A DNA stretch of 64,000 nt from Ectobacillus sp042610425 (GTDB lineage Bacteria; Bacillota; Bacilli; Bacillales; Bacillaceae_G). The notes under the pieces were generated by a model. The model ran no database searches. It saw only the letters and a list, made by a program, of their open reading frames with translations, and was not told the DNA's origin. The stretch spans positions 1,364,001 to 1,428,000 of the forward strand of contig NZ_JBGJZM010000001.1 of NCBI RefSeq assembly GCF_042610425.1. Direction: 5' to 3'. A program made the translations under genes and the position numbers. Of this stretch, positions 14,545 through 23,728 are shown in pieces; positions within the stretch are counted from its first letter, which is position 1, and the number at the start of each line of letters is the position of its first letter.

Positions 14545-17323
14545 TAAATGATGACAATTTCTTTACTAAATCTTCAATGGGTTCTTCATAAATAGGAACT
14601 TTTGGAATCGATGTGATAAATCGTTTTCCATAATAGGTAGTTGTAATGCGGCGATCTAACACGAAACATATACCTCTGTCATCCTTCGTTCGAATCAATC
14701 TCCCGAATCCTTGTTTAAAGCGAAGAATTGCTTGAGGTAAGGAAAGATCTTGGAAAGCGTTTTTTCCTTCTTCTGTAAGCTTCTTTGCCTTTGCAGCCAT
14801 AATAGGTGAGTCAGGAGGAGCAAATGGAAGACGAACGATTACAAGACAACTCAGTGCTTCTCCAGGTATATCAATACCTTCCCAAAAACTACTTGTGCCA
14901 AACAAAATAGCCTTATCAAATTGCTGAAAATTCTTTGTCATCCGCATCCGGCTCATCCCATTTATGCCTTGAGCAAGCAGTGCATATTCTTCCAAAACAG
15001 CATTTTCCTTCACAATCATATATGTCTGTCGTAGCATGTCATAGGATGTAAATAATACAAGCATACGTCCCCGCATTGCTTTTGCAATTAATACAATATG
15101 CTCTGAAATTTGTTCTACATACTCCTGTTCCGATACAGTCTTAATATTTGGCACAGTCGTAGGAATCATCATGGTCACTTGTTTGTCATATTGAAATGGT
15201 GAGGATACATGTAAAGTTGATGTTGGAAATTTTGTGAGACCTAGTGCTTGCTTCACATAATCAAATGTTCCATTAACAGTTAAAGTAGCTGATGTTAACA
15301 CGACGCTTTTTCGTTTTGAAAAAAAAGTCTCGGCTAGCATGGTGCTTACATCAGTTGGTTGTTTATACAGCATCGTAGAATGAAGAGACCCCTTCGTTTC
15401 TGCTTCCATCCAAGTAACTCCGTCAACCTGCTCCTGTACTAGCAGTGATGTAAGAGTCAGATGCATAGCATGTAAGGAATCGGCTAAACTTGCAAATTCC
15501 TCCCCAATTACAAAACCTTCAAATTCTGTTTGTAATGTGTGACGCAATGATTCAAAGATCTCTTGAACACGGCGTAATAATGAATCAAGCCGATAAGTGG
15601 ATTCTACAATTGCACTCCATAGTTTCCCTTTTTCCCGTTTCAATACGTATTTGTATTGAAGCTTGACATTTTGATTCACGTTTCTCCTTTTATTTCGATC
15701 TAAAATAAACCCGCGCAGCATGCGGAACAGTTCATCTGATTCAAATTTTGCCGTACGTAACATTTCATCAAGTTTACTAAATACAGTACTTTGCTGAGGA
15801 CTCATCGTATCGTATACACGCCGAATAGTTCCATCTGTATCTAATGTTCCAAGCCGTGACAAAAGCAATTGAAACGACATACAAGAAAATTGCTCTCCTA
15901 ATGCATGGCTAGCTACTTCTTCTATATGATGTGCTTCATCCAACACTACGTATTCATACTGAGATAATAAGGGCTCCTCATTTGTACTATCCTGCAGGAG
16001 CATAGCATGGTTTGTAATAATGATATCGGCAAAAAAGACACGATTCCTAGCATATTCATAAAAGCAACGAGAATTCCAAACATTTCGTTTACCGGTAGGA
16101 CTGTTTCGATCGCTACAAATACGTTGCCACAGCATCTTCCCACCCGATGGCAAATTTAACTCATCTACATCTCCTGTTTCCGTTTGCAAAAGCCAAACAA
16201 GTATTTTTGCTTTTGTTAATACACTGTCGTAGTTTGCATCTTCTTCTTGCAAGGCATGCTCAAACTTATGTAAGCATAGATAATGCTTTCTCCCCTTGAT
16301 TAAAGCTACTTCAAATGGAAAGGGTACTATATTCTTTAGAAACGGTATCTCTTTTTCAATAATTTGCTGCTGCAGCTGCACAGTATGTGTACTTATCACA
16401 ACAGGTTTTTCCGCTTCTTTCGCATAAAATATGCTAGGAAGTAAATAGGCAAGTGTCTTCCCAGTACCCGTTCCTGCTTCAATGAATGAAATATTGCTAT
16501 GTATAAATGCATGATATACTTCCTTCATCATCAATCTTTGTCCATCACGTCTATCATAGTTATCCATCGAATGTTGCAGATGTTCATCTATATGTTTTTC
16601 ATAATTCGTAAATGACATAGGTGTTTGTTCTTCCTGAAATGAAACTGCATACGATTTTTTACGAAGAGCAATATTATGAAAAATATCGAAGCCTTCACTT
16701 GGTTCATTATGTTCCATCTTCTTCATCACCAATAAAGCGATGACTTCCCCGCTGTCGCTTTTAAAGTACCGACTTAATTCATACAAGGATTGCAAGGTCA
16801 CTAGCGGAAAACCACTCATAATATCCAGTAATTTTAAAAATAAATGAGCAGTTACAAGGGCATCACTATCGGCACGATGTGGATGATCATGGGAAAGTTC
16901 AAATGATTTTGCTAAATCGCCCAGCTTATAGCTATCGGAAGTAGGAAGTAAAAACCTAGCAAGCTCGACCGTATCCATAATCGAACATGTGAAGGGTGGA
17001 TATCCGGCCAATATCATTTCTTCTTGTAAAAATCCCCAATCAAAATGAACATTGTGAGCGACAAAGGTAGCATTTGCTAATAATCTTTGGATAGTTGGAA
17101 CAATATCATAAAAAAGCGGAGCATTTTGCACCATTTCATCATCTATTCCTGTTAGCTCTGTTATGAATGGTGGAATTGATTTTTGAGGATTGACAAACGT
17201 AGAATACACTTCGCAAACTTTTCCATCCTCAATGACAACCGCCGCAAATTGAGTAATTTTATCATTACCGTTTTTAGGGGAATTTCCCGTCGTTTCCAAG
17301 TCGACGACAACATATCTGTTCAT
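14540..17323 (-). CDS. dinG: DinG-family helicase with N-terminal 3'-5' exonuclease
   Basis: 927 aa. The N-terminal DEDD exonuclease domain (about 4-165) has D8/E10 in VDLETTG, FVAHNVHFDWGFL and HRADSDALVT. The superfamily 2 helicase domain has Walker A EAGTGTGKT (about 282-290), DEAH in VVLDEAHHIEE, and C-terminal GTSSFWEGIDIPGE and QGFGRLIRTKDDRG motifs. This domain order is the Firmicute DinG type, in which the exonuclease is fused to the helicase. It acts on single-stranded overhangs in repair. The ribosome site is GAGAGGTG. Confidence 0.93.
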   Translation of the reverse strand: MNRYVVVDLETTGNSPKNGNDKITQFAAVVIEDGKVCEVYSTFVNPQKSIPPFITELTGIDDEMVQNAPLFYDIVPTIQRLLANATFVAHNVHFDWGFLQEEMILAGYPPFTCSIMDTVELARFLLPTSDSYKLGDLAKSFELSHDHPHRADSDALVTAHLFLKLLDIMSGFPLVTLQSLYELSRYFKSDSGEVIALLVMKKMEHNEPSEGFDIFHNIALRKKSYAVSFQEEQTPMSFTNYEKHIDEHLQHSMDNYDRRDGQRLMMKEVYHAFIHSNISFIEAGTGTGKTLAYLLPSIFYAKEAEKPVVISTHTVQLQQQIIEKEIPFLKNIVPFPFEVALIKGRKHYLCLHKFEHALQEEDANYDSVLTKAKILVWLLQTETGDVDELNLPSGGKMLWQRICSDRNSPTGKRNVWNSRCFYEYARNRVFFADIIITNHAMLLQDSTNEEPLLSQYEYVVLDEAHHIEEVASHALGEQFSCMSFQLLLSRLGTLDTDGTIRRVYDTMSPQQSTVFSKLDEMLRTAKFESDELFRMLRGFILDRNKRRNVNQNVKLQYKYVLKREKGKLWSAIVESTYRLDSLLRRVQEIFESLRHTLQTEFEGFVIGEEFASLADSLHAMHLTLTSLLVQEQVDGVTWMEAETKGSLHSTMLYKQPTDVSTMLAETFFSKRKSVVLTSATLTVNGTFDYVKQALGLTKFPTSTLHVSSPFQYDKQVTMMIPTTVPNIKTVSEQEYVEQISEHIVLIAKAMRGRMLVLFTSYDMLRQTYMIVKENAVLEEYALLAQGINGMSRMRMTKNFQQFDKAILFGTSSFWEGIDIPGEALSCLVIVRLPFAPPDSPIMAAKAKKLTEEGKNAFQDLSLPQAILRFKQGFGRLIRTKDDRGICFVLDRRITTTYYGKRFITSIPKVPIYEEPIEDLVKKLSSFK

Positions 17324-17412
17324 AGTCTACACCTCTCTTACCTACTAAATGAACAAACCTCGTTCTCCCTGTGTTTACTATACCACGTTTTACCTTCGCA
17401 TTAAGAGTACTA

Positions 17413-17460
17413 GAAAAAAGGGCAACACAAAAAGATTTTCCTTTTTGGTTACCCTCTTTT
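17413..17460 (-). terminator. Terminator of the panBCD operon
   Basis: AGGGTAACCAAAAAG pairs with CTTTTTGTGTTGCCCT, followed on the minus strand by six T, just past the panD stop. Confidence 0.8.
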
Positions 17461-17468
17461 CACATCAA

Positions 17469-17852
17469 TTATAAAATAGTACTTGCAGGCTCATAGCCAA
17501 GCATTTGCTCTATATTATTATTTTCGTCTAACACCGCAATTTTAGGCTGATGGGTTTGTAGTTCTACTTCATTTACCATGCCATAGCAAATGACAATAAT
17601 CTTATCGCCAGGTTGAACGAGTCTTGCTGCAGCTCCGTTTAAACACATAACTCCGCTTCCTCGTTCTCCTTTAATTACGTACGTTTCCAGACGTGATCCG
17701 TTATTGTTGTCTACGATTTGCACCTTTTCATTTTCAACAATTCCTACAGCGTCCATAAGATCTTCATCTATCGTAATACTTCCTACATAATTCAAGTTTG
17801 CTTCCGTAACGGTTGCACGGTGTAACTTTGCTCTCATAACAGTGCGAAGCAT
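17469..17852 (-). CDS. panD: Aspartate 1-decarboxylase
   Basis: 127 aa proenzyme that makes beta-alanine for pantothenate. The self-cleavage site G24-S25 is present in NYVGSITID, so the pyruvoyl group would form on S25. Conserved MLRTVMRAKLHRATVTEA opens the protein, and NGAAARLVQPGDKIIVICYG is present. It is the last gene of panB-panC-panD, 11 bases after panC. Confidence 0.97.
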   Translation of the reverse strand: MLRTVMRAKLHRATVTEANLNYVGSITIDEDLMDAVGIVENEKVQIVDNNNGSRLETYVIKGERGSGVMCLNGAAARLVQPGDKIIVICYGMVNEVELQTHQPKIAVLDENNNIEQMLGYEPASTIL

Positions 17853-17863
17853 ATATAATCCTC

Positions 17864-18709
17864 CTAGATTGTGAATGTAATGTTATCGATTAATCTTGCA
17901 TGAGGAAACTTAACGGCAATTGCAATCAGCATCGATCCTTGTATCGTTTCGACTTCAGTCAAGGACGGGTATGCGTAAAGTTCAACATAATCGATTTCCC
18001 CTTGGGTATGATCTTGTAGATATTTAGAAATAAGAGAAATAATTGCTTGCGGAGACCGTTCTCCCTCATCAATTGCTTTTTTGGCTAGTTGTAAGCTTTT
18101 ATTTAGATGGGGTGCATCCTTTCTTTCCTCACTTGAAAGAAAAGTATTTCGTGAGCTTTTTGCAAGACCATCTTCTTCTCTTACAATATCAACTGGATTA
18201 ATCGTAACAGGAATATTATAATCCGCCACAAATCCTCTTATCACCGCAACCTGCTGTGCATCCTTTAAACCGAAATATGCATTGTGAGGCATTGTAATAT
18301 GAAATAGCTTAATTAAAACGGTTGCAACCCCGTCAAAATGGCCAGGGCGTTTTCTACCACATAATACATTTGTGCGTGCAGTTACCGTTATGCTCGTTGA
18401 TAGCGGTTCTGGATACATTTCATTTACACTTGGATAAAAAACGTAATCAACATTTGCATTCCGTGCTACTTGTTCATCTCGTTCTTTATCGCGTGGATAC
18501 GTGTCAAAGTCTTCATTCGGCCCAAATTGTAAAGGATTCACAAAAACACTAAGAATAACAATATCATTTTCTTGTCTAGCACGTTTTAACAATGCTTGAT
18601 GTCCCTCATGCAAATAACCCATGGTAGGTACAAATCCAATTGTTTTTCCTTCTGCACGTAAAGAAAGTGCAGTTTTCTGCATTGTTTCAATAGTTGTAAT
18701 TACTTGCAC
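17864..18709 (-). CDS. panC: Pantothenate synthetase
   Basis: 281 aa. Joins pantoate and beta-alanine using ATP. Nucleotidyltransferase signatures are PTMGYLHEGHQALL (HxGH near 34-37), FVNPLQFGPNEDFDTYPR, GRKRPGHFDGVATVL and AYFGLKDAQQVAVI. KSSR also matches the family's mobile loop. Start is GTG, preceded by GGAGGG, and overlaps the panB stop by ten bases, implying translational coupling. Confidence 0.96.
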   Translation of the reverse strand: MQVITTIETMQKTALSLRAEGKTIGFVPTMGYLHEGHQALLKRARQENDIVILSVFVNPLQFGPNEDFDTYPRDKERDEQVARNANVDYVFYPSVNEMYPEPLSTSITVTARTNVLCGRKRPGHFDGVATVLIKLFHITMPHNAYFGLKDAQQVAVIRGFVADYNIPVTINPVDIVREEDGLAKSSRNTFLSSEERKDAPHLNKSLQLAKKAIDEGERSPQAIISLISKYLQDHTQGEIDYVELYAYPSLTEVETIQGSMLIAIAVKFPHARLIDNITFTI

Positions 18710-19545
18710 GATAAATTCCCTCCATAAAGAGCTTGTAGTTCTTCTTCTTTCATAGTAAATGAATGTTTATCTTCTGGAAATTGACGTTGTTTCACTTCGT
18801 TTGTATATTGCGTAATCCCACGAACAATTTCATCCTGAACAGAAACATAGGCTTTCACAAATTTAGGAACTCGTCCAACACCGTACGTAATTAAATCATG
18901 ATAAACGAGAACTTGTCCATCTACTCCGTTACCAGCTCCAATTCCAATTGTAGGAATGGTAAGAGCAGATGAAATTTCTAATGCCAGCTGCTTTGGTACA
19001 CATTCAAGCACGATTGCAATCGCGCCTGCTTCCTCACAAAGACGGGCATCATCAATCAGCTTACGGGCACTTTCAGCATCCTTACCTTGAACTTTATATC
19101 CACCTAATACATTAACGGATTGCGGCGTTAAACCAAGGTGCGCAACTACTGGTACTCCTGCATGGGTTAATTGCCCTACTACGTCAAGAACTTCGTCTGC
19201 ACCTTCAATTTTAAGAGCATGTGCACCACCTTCTTGCACAATCCGCATCGCGTTCTTCATTGTATCTTCTTTCGAAACATGATAGGACATAAATGGCATA
19301 TCTGTAACAATAAACGTATTGGTTGCGCCGCGTTTGACCGCTTTTGTATGATGAATCATATCCTCAACAGTTACAGGAATTGTTGAATCATAACCAAGCA
19401 CAACCATTCCTAAAGAATCCCCAACCAGAATCATATCAACATTTGCTTGCTCCGTTAATTTCGCAGATGGATAATCATATGCTGTTACCATTACAATTGG
19501 TTCACTTTGACGCTTCATTTCAATAAAGTCTTTTGAAGTTTTCAT
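18700..19545 (-). CDS. panB: 3-methyl-2-oxobutanoate hydroxymethyltransferase
   Basis: 281 aa. First step of pantothenate synthesis, transferring a hydroxymethyl group from methylene-THF to ketoisovalerate. Motifs: MVTAYDYPSAKL, DMILVGDSLGMVVLG (metal-binding Asp), HHTKAVKRG, AHLGLTPQSVN, IGIGAG. The start MKTSKDFIEMKR follows GAGGAGGAAA. The open frame runs 30 codons upstream, but this is only the leader RNA read as protein. The leader carries a pan-motif RNA and a terminator. Confidence 0.96.
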   Translation of the reverse strand: MKTSKDFIEMKRQSEPIVMVTAYDYPSAKLTEQANVDMILVGDSLGMVVLGYDSTIPVTVEDMIHHTKAVKRGATNTFIVTDMPFMSYHVSKEDTMKNAMRIVQEGGAHALKIEGADEVLDVVGQLTHAGVPVVAHLGLTPQSVNVLGGYKVQGKDAESARKLIDDARLCEEAGAIAIVLECVPKQLALEISSALTIPTIGIGAGNGVDGQVLVYHDLITYGVGRVPKFVKAYVSVQDEIVRGITQYTNEVKQRQFPEDKHSFTMKEEELQALYGGNLSCK

Positions 19546-19585
19546 CAATTTCCTCCTCGGTTTCGAATAAGGAAGGGGAAGGACA

Positions 19586-19620
19586 TAAAAAAATCCTTCT
19601 GTCCATAAGGAAGAAGGATT
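19586..19620 (-). terminator. Leader terminator of panBCD
   Basis: AATCCTTCTTCC pairs with GGACAGAAGGATT, then seven T on the minus strand. It lies between the pan-motif RNA and the panB start, so it is probably the expression platform. Confidence 0.75.
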
Positions 19621-19621
19621 A

Positions 19622-19714
19622 TCTGTCGGTTTCATCCCTCTGTCCCAGTCCGTTTGGATCCAGGCAGAATCCGCTATAAGTTGAAAGGGTGCAGTTCCTG
19701 TTGATACTGCCCAT
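19622..19714 (-). ncRNA. pan-motif RNA (candidate riboswitch) upstream of panB
   Basis: About 90 bases of structured leader. It has a GGGCAG...CTGC hairpin, then a second stem region with GGATTCTGCC, GGATCC and CTGGGACAGAGGGATGAAACC before the terminator. The pan motif is an RNA class described upstream of panB operons in Firmicutes, built of hairpins with bulged adenines. Position, size and gene context match; the exact consensus was recalled, not aligned. Its ligand is not established as far as I know. Confidence 0.65.
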
Positions 19715-19721
19715 GCACAAC

Positions 19722-19736
19722 ATTATACCAAATTCT
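19722..19736 (-). promoter_or_regulatory. Extended -10 promoter of panBCD
   Basis: TGGTATAAT (a TGn extended -10) on the minus strand, with no good -35. It lies between the birA stop and the pan-motif RNA and would start transcription near 19715. Confidence 0.55.
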
Positions 19737-19747
19737 ATACAGAACTA

Positions 19748-20725
19748 CTAGATTTCAATATCAGCAGAAGGGATATAATGAATGTTACCGTCGTAATCTT
19801 CTAAAATAAGGACACCATCGTCCCGAATACCTTTAGCAATACCAACGTACGTTTCATTCATTGTTATCGCCTTAATTTCTTTTCCAATGCTTATAGCATA
19901 GCTTTCCCAAAGCACTTTAATAAATGAAAACCCATGTTGTAAATATTCTCCGTACAATTTTTCCATTTGCGCAAATATAGCTTGCATTAATCCAGCACGA
20001 TTGATATCGCTTCCTTTTTCGATAGCAAGTGAGGTAGCAATATGCTGAATTTCAGGTGCAAAATGTTCTTTTTTCTGGTTTACATTAATTCCAATCCCAA
20101 TAATTATAGCTTGGATTTTATCTATTTCAGCTTGCATTTCAGTTAAAATACCAACAACCTTTTTTCCCTTAATTAAAATATCATTTGGCCATTTAATCCC
20201 TACTTCTACCCCTGTATATAATTCGATTGCCTGTGCAACACTTACAGCGGCAAGCAAAGTAAGCTGAGGAGCTTGTTGCATTGGAATATCAGGACGTAAA
20301 ATGATGCTCATCCAAACTCCCGTCCCTTTTGGAGCAAACCATTTGCGTTGCAATCTACCTCGCCCTTCGGTTTGTTCTTCTGCAACGACAACAGTTCCTT
20401 CAGGTGCTCCTTCATACACAAGGCGGGCAGCAACTTTTTGTGTAGATGAGACGGTTTCTTCAAAATGAACATTTCGACCAATATAGTTCGTTTGTAACCC
20501 TAAATGAACTTCATTTTCTGTTACTTTATCAGGCTTGCTGGCAATACGGTACCCAAGGCGACGAATCGCCTCAAGCTCATAACCTTCTGACCGTAAATCT
20601 TCCATATGTTTCCACACAGCAGTTCGTGAACATCCAAGCTGTTCACTAATCGTCTGTCCGGAAACAAACTTTCCATCTGCTTCTGAAAAAATTTCCAAAA
20701 GCTGCTTTCTTATAGAAGTTTGCAT
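19748..20725 (-). CDS. birA: Bifunctional biotin ligase / biotin operon repressor BirA
   Basis: 325 aa. The N-terminal winged helix (about 1-65) has ISEQLGCSRTAVWKHMEDLRSEGY. The central ligase domain has the biotinyl-AMP loop GRGRLQRKW, KWPNDILIKGKKVVGILTE and IIGIGINVNQ. A small C-terminal domain follows. It biotinylates acetyl-CoA carboxylase and represses biotin genes. The ATG of MQTSIRKQLLE is preferred (AAGGAG upstream); a GTG four codons earlier has no spacing to a ribosome site. It overlaps cca by 16 bases. Confidence 0.95.
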   Translation of the reverse strand: MQTSIRKQLLEIFSEADGKFVSGQTISEQLGCSRTAVWKHMEDLRSEGYELEAIRRLGYRIASKPDKVTENEVHLGLQTNYIGRNVHFEETVSSTQKVAARLVYEGAPEGTVVVAEEQTEGRGRLQRKWFAPKGTGVWMSIILRPDIPMQQAPQLTLLAAVSVAQAIELYTGVEVGIKWPNDILIKGKKVVGILTEMQAEIDKIQAIIIGIGINVNQKKEHFAPEIQHIATSLAIEKGSDINRAGLMQAIFAQMEKLYGEYLQHGFSFIKVLWESYAISIGKEIKAITMNETYVGIAKGIRDDGVLILEDYDGNIHYIPSADIEI

Positions 20726-21894
20726 GAGATGAGCCACTCCTTAATATCATCCTTCGTATTTGTAATGTCTTTATTTATGACTGCTTTTTCTACTTCATCT
20801 AATATATTTGCAACCCACGGACCTGCTTGCTGCTTGCTCCAAGTAAGTAAATCATGTCCCGATATAGCAAGCTCTGCCCGATTGTGAATAGGTAATGCTC
20901 GAAGCATAGATGAAATATCCTGAAAAGAAGCTTGGGGTGACAAAATACGAAATAGTTTTTCTACCATCCTTGCGATTTCTTCCCCCGCATGATACAGCAT
21001 CACTTCATCCCATTGCTTTTCCATTCGTGTTCGCAAATAAATTAGCATCGTATGAATCCGTTTCATTTTTTTACCGGGTAATTTCCAATTTTTTAACATA
21101 TTGATTTCATTTTCGATTTCTAAAGTAAAGAGCACCAATGTCCATGCTTCCACATCATAATCAATCTTCGACCAATCATAAGTCGTTAAACAAGCTAACT
21201 TCTCCCGCTTGTCCTCAAGCCCCGGTAAATACCGTTGCATGTTTACCTCGATTAAAATAGGAATTGCCATCGTAACGAATTCTCCGAGTAGTAATTTTTC
21301 AAATTCTACTGCTATCCGTTCAATTGCAATATGGGAAAGATGTTCCATATTTTCTATCATCGCTTGCTTCGTTTCTTCCTGTAAAGTAAAACCAAGCGTG
21401 CTCACAAACCTAGCCCCTCGCATAATACGAAGAGCATCTTCCCTAAACCGTTCGTGCGGGTTCCCTACTGTTACAATTCGTTTTTCAGCAATCGCCTTCT
21501 GGCCACCATATGGATCAATTAAAACTCCATCCTCTGTCATGGCAATGGCATTCATCGTAAAGTCTCTTCGCTTCAAATCTTCCTGAAGAGAGCGGACGAA
21601 TTTCACCTCTTTCGGATGTCGAAAATCATCGTACCCTTCCTCTACTCGAAATGTCGTTACTTCATAGGGTATTCCTGATTCTAAAACAATAACTGTCCCG
21701 TGCACAAGCCCAACAGGAATGTGATGAGGAAACAGATTCATGACATCGGCAGGCATCGCCGATGTGGCTATATCAATGTCTCCAAGTGAACGCCCGAGTA
21801 ATAAATCCCGAACACTTCCTCCTACAAAATAAGCTTCATATCCGTTTTCCTTTAAGAGTTGTAAAATAGCCGTTGCTTGCTTAAATTCCTTCAT
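20710..21894 (-). CDS. cca: CCA-adding tRNA nucleotidyltransferase
   Basis: About 394 aa class II tRNA nucleotidyltransferase. The head has GGSVRDLLLGR, the catalytic DIDIAT, an HGTVIV stretch, and RRDFTMNAIA. The ERFREDALRIMRGARF neck follows. The single enzyme adds CCA without a template. The start MKEFKQATAILQ has AGGTG six bases upstream; a GTG three codons earlier is an alternative. The start overlaps the end of bshA by 14 bases. Confidence 0.94.
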   Translation of the reverse strand: MKEFKQATAILQLLKENGYEAYFVGGSVRDLLLGRSLGDIDIATSAMPADVMNLFPHHIPVGLVHGTVIVLESGIPYEVTTFRVEEGYDDFRHPKEVKFVRSLQEDLKRRDFTMNAIAMTEDGVLIDPYGGQKAIAEKRIVTVGNPHERFREDALRIMRGARFVSTLGFTLQEETKQAMIENMEHLSHIAIERIAVEFEKLLLGEFVTMAIPILIEVNMQRYLPGLEDKREKLACLTTYDWSKIDYDVEAWTLVLFTLEIENEINMLKNWKLPGKKMKRIHTMLIYLRTRMEKQWDEVMLYHAGEEIARMVEKLFRILSPQASFQDISSMLRALPIHNRAELAISGHDLLTWSKQQAGPWVANILDEVEKAVINKDITNTKDDIKEWLISCKLL

Positions 21895-23020
21895 GCAACT
21901 CACCTAACAGTTCATAATAGATTGCTTCATACTTAGAAACGATATATTCTGCAGAAAATTGCTCCTTCACAACTTGCAAGGCACGATGCGACATCTGTTT
22001 GTGCAACGATTGACTTTGTAAAATGCGAAGCGACTTTTGACTAATATCTTCAACATCTCCCAGTTCACAGATGAAGCCAGTTTCCCCGTGCCGAATAACT
22101 TCTGGAATGCCACCAATATTTGTCCCTACGCACGGAACCCCACATGCCATCGCTTCCAGAAGAACGAGTCCAAAACTTTCCTTCTCAGACAGCAAAAGCA
22201 TTAGATCGCTGATTGATAATAAGTCTTCTACATTGTCTTGCTTTCCAAGAAATAAAACATTTTTCTCTAGATGCAGTTCTTTCACAAGAGATGTCATTGC
22301 GCAATACTCAGGTCCATCTCCCACAAGAAGAAGCTTGGCAGGAACCTTTTGCTGAATACGTGAGAAGGAACGAATAATATCATCTAATCGTTTTACTTTT
22401 CGAAAGTTAGAAATATGAATCAATACCTTTTCATCGTCACGTATACCGTATTCTTTTTTCAGATGTAACATTTTCTTTTTATGATACACTCTTTCATCTA
22501 TGAAATTATGAATGGTATGTAATTCTTTATCAGGTGAAATCAGTTCCTTTGTTTGCTCCCTAAGCGAATGGGATACTGCTGTAACATAATCCGACTGCTC
22601 AATACCAAATCGTATTAAATTATTTAAGGTTGCATCATAACCGAGTACCGTAATATCTGTTCCATGAAGCGTTGTCACAATTTTCAATGGCGTATTTGCC
22701 ATTTGTTTCGCTAAATAAGCACATACAGCATGTGGAATGGCATAATGAACATGTAGGAGATCAAGATGCTCCCTTTCTGCCACCTCCGCCATCTTACTAG
22801 CTAAAGCTAAATCATAAGGAGGATATTGAAAAACGGAATATTGATTTACTTCCACTTCATGAAAATAAATATTGTGATAAAATTTATTAAGTCGAAATGG
22901 GACGCCAGACGTAATGAAATGAATTTCATGGCCACGCTCTGCAAGCAGCTTTCCGAGCTCGGTACCCACAACTCCTGAACCGCCAACTGACGGATAGCAT
23001 GTTATTCCAATTTTCAACAT
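21881..23020 (-). CDS. bshA: Bacillithiol synthesis glycosyltransferase BshA
   Basis: 379 aa GT-B, family 4 glycosyltransferase. It joins N-acetylglucosamine (from UDP-GlcNAc) to L-malate in the first step of bacillithiol synthesis. It starts LKIGITCYPSVGGSGVVGTELGKLLA. It also has HVHYAIPHAVCAYLA, HGTDITVLG and the donor-site ESFGLVLLEAMACGVP. The ATG overlaps the stop of bshB1 by one base, and GGGAGGAT precedes it. The bshB1-bshA pair is the conserved Bacillus arrangement. Confidence 0.95.
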   Translation of the reverse strand: MLKIGITCYPSVGGSGVVGTELGKLLAERGHEIHFITSGVPFRLNKFYHNIYFHEVEVNQYSVFQYPPYDLALASKMAEVAEREHLDLLHVHYAIPHAVCAYLAKQMANTPLKIVTTLHGTDITVLGYDATLNNLIRFGIEQSDYVTAVSHSLREQTKELISPDKELHTIHNFIDERVYHKKKMLHLKKEYGIRDDEKVLIHISNFRKVKRLDDIIRSFSRIQQKVPAKLLLVGDGPEYCAMTSLVKELHLEKNVLFLGKQDNVEDLLSISDLMLLLSEKESFGLVLLEAMACGVPCVGTNIGGIPEVIRHGETGFICELGDVEDISQKSLRILQSQSLHKQMSHRALQVVKEQFSAEYIVSKYEAIYYELLGELHEGI

Positions 23021-23718
23021 TATGATCCTCCCAGCAAGTCTTTATGCAAAACAAGAGGCTTTTTACTCATAAAACCTTCCGCATATTTCACTCCGACTTC
23101 TTTGCCAAATAATTTTTCCCGAGCAATGACAGTTTCAGTATAACCATCCGTTAACGGCGTACTCACTCCCTCAACGCCTTTTGAAAATTGACTTTCATAG
23201 GCTTGCAAGGCACGAACCTTATCATCCATATATTCGCTTACATCTACACAAAAGTTCGGCTTATGAAAGCCATTTATCATGTAAAAATACATAGATTGAA
23301 CGCGGTGATGCTCTAAGTGCGGCATAAACTTCCGAACACCAGCAGAAAACATTGCTTCCTCAACAAGTTTGGCACAAGAAGCATGATCCGGATGACGATC
23401 CTCTAAAAAAGGGGCAAAAATAAGCTTCGGTTTGTATGTGCGAATGACTTCTACTATTTTTTGAATGTATTCATCCTTGTATTGCAAACCGCGATCTGGA
23501 AATCCAAGATTTAATCTAGTCTTTACACCCATGACATCGGCAGCCTTTTGCGCTTCACGTTTACGTAAAGGAACTGACCCATTGGAAGATAAATCCGCTT
23601 CTGTTAAATCACAAATTCCTACTTGATAACCCAGTTTTGTATATTTAATAATAGTCGCTGCCATACCGATTTCTACATCATCGGCATGCGCTCCAAATGC
23701 TAGTATGTCTAATCCCAT
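23020..23718 (-). CDS. bshB1: Bacillithiol synthesis deacetylase BshB1
   Basis: 232 aa LmbE/PIG-L-like zinc hydrolase that removes acetate from GlcNAc-malate. The zinc site is AHADDVE (His and Asp near 11-14) plus the HPDH near residue 110. It begins GLDILAFGAHADD. It sits between mgsA and bshA in a compact run and is the second step enzyme; the third, bshC, is not in this window. Confidence 0.95.
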   Translation of the reverse strand: MGLDILAFGAHADDVEIGMAATIIKYTKLGYQVGICDLTEADLSSNGSVPLRKREAQKAADVMGVKTRLNLGFPDRGLQYKDEYIQKIVEVIRTYKPKLIFAPFLEDRHPDHASCAKLVEEAMFSAGVRKFMPHLEHHRVQSMYFYMINGFHKPNFCVDVSEYMDDKVRALQAYESQFSKGVEGVSTPLTDGYTETVIAREKLFGKEVGVKYAEGFMSKKPLVLHKDLLGGS

Positions 23719-23728
23719 GATGATCTCC

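Noticed and set aside
19546..19635. 30-codon N-terminal extension of panB
   Set aside because: Corresponds to the leader terminator and pan-motif RNA; homologues start at MKTSKDF.
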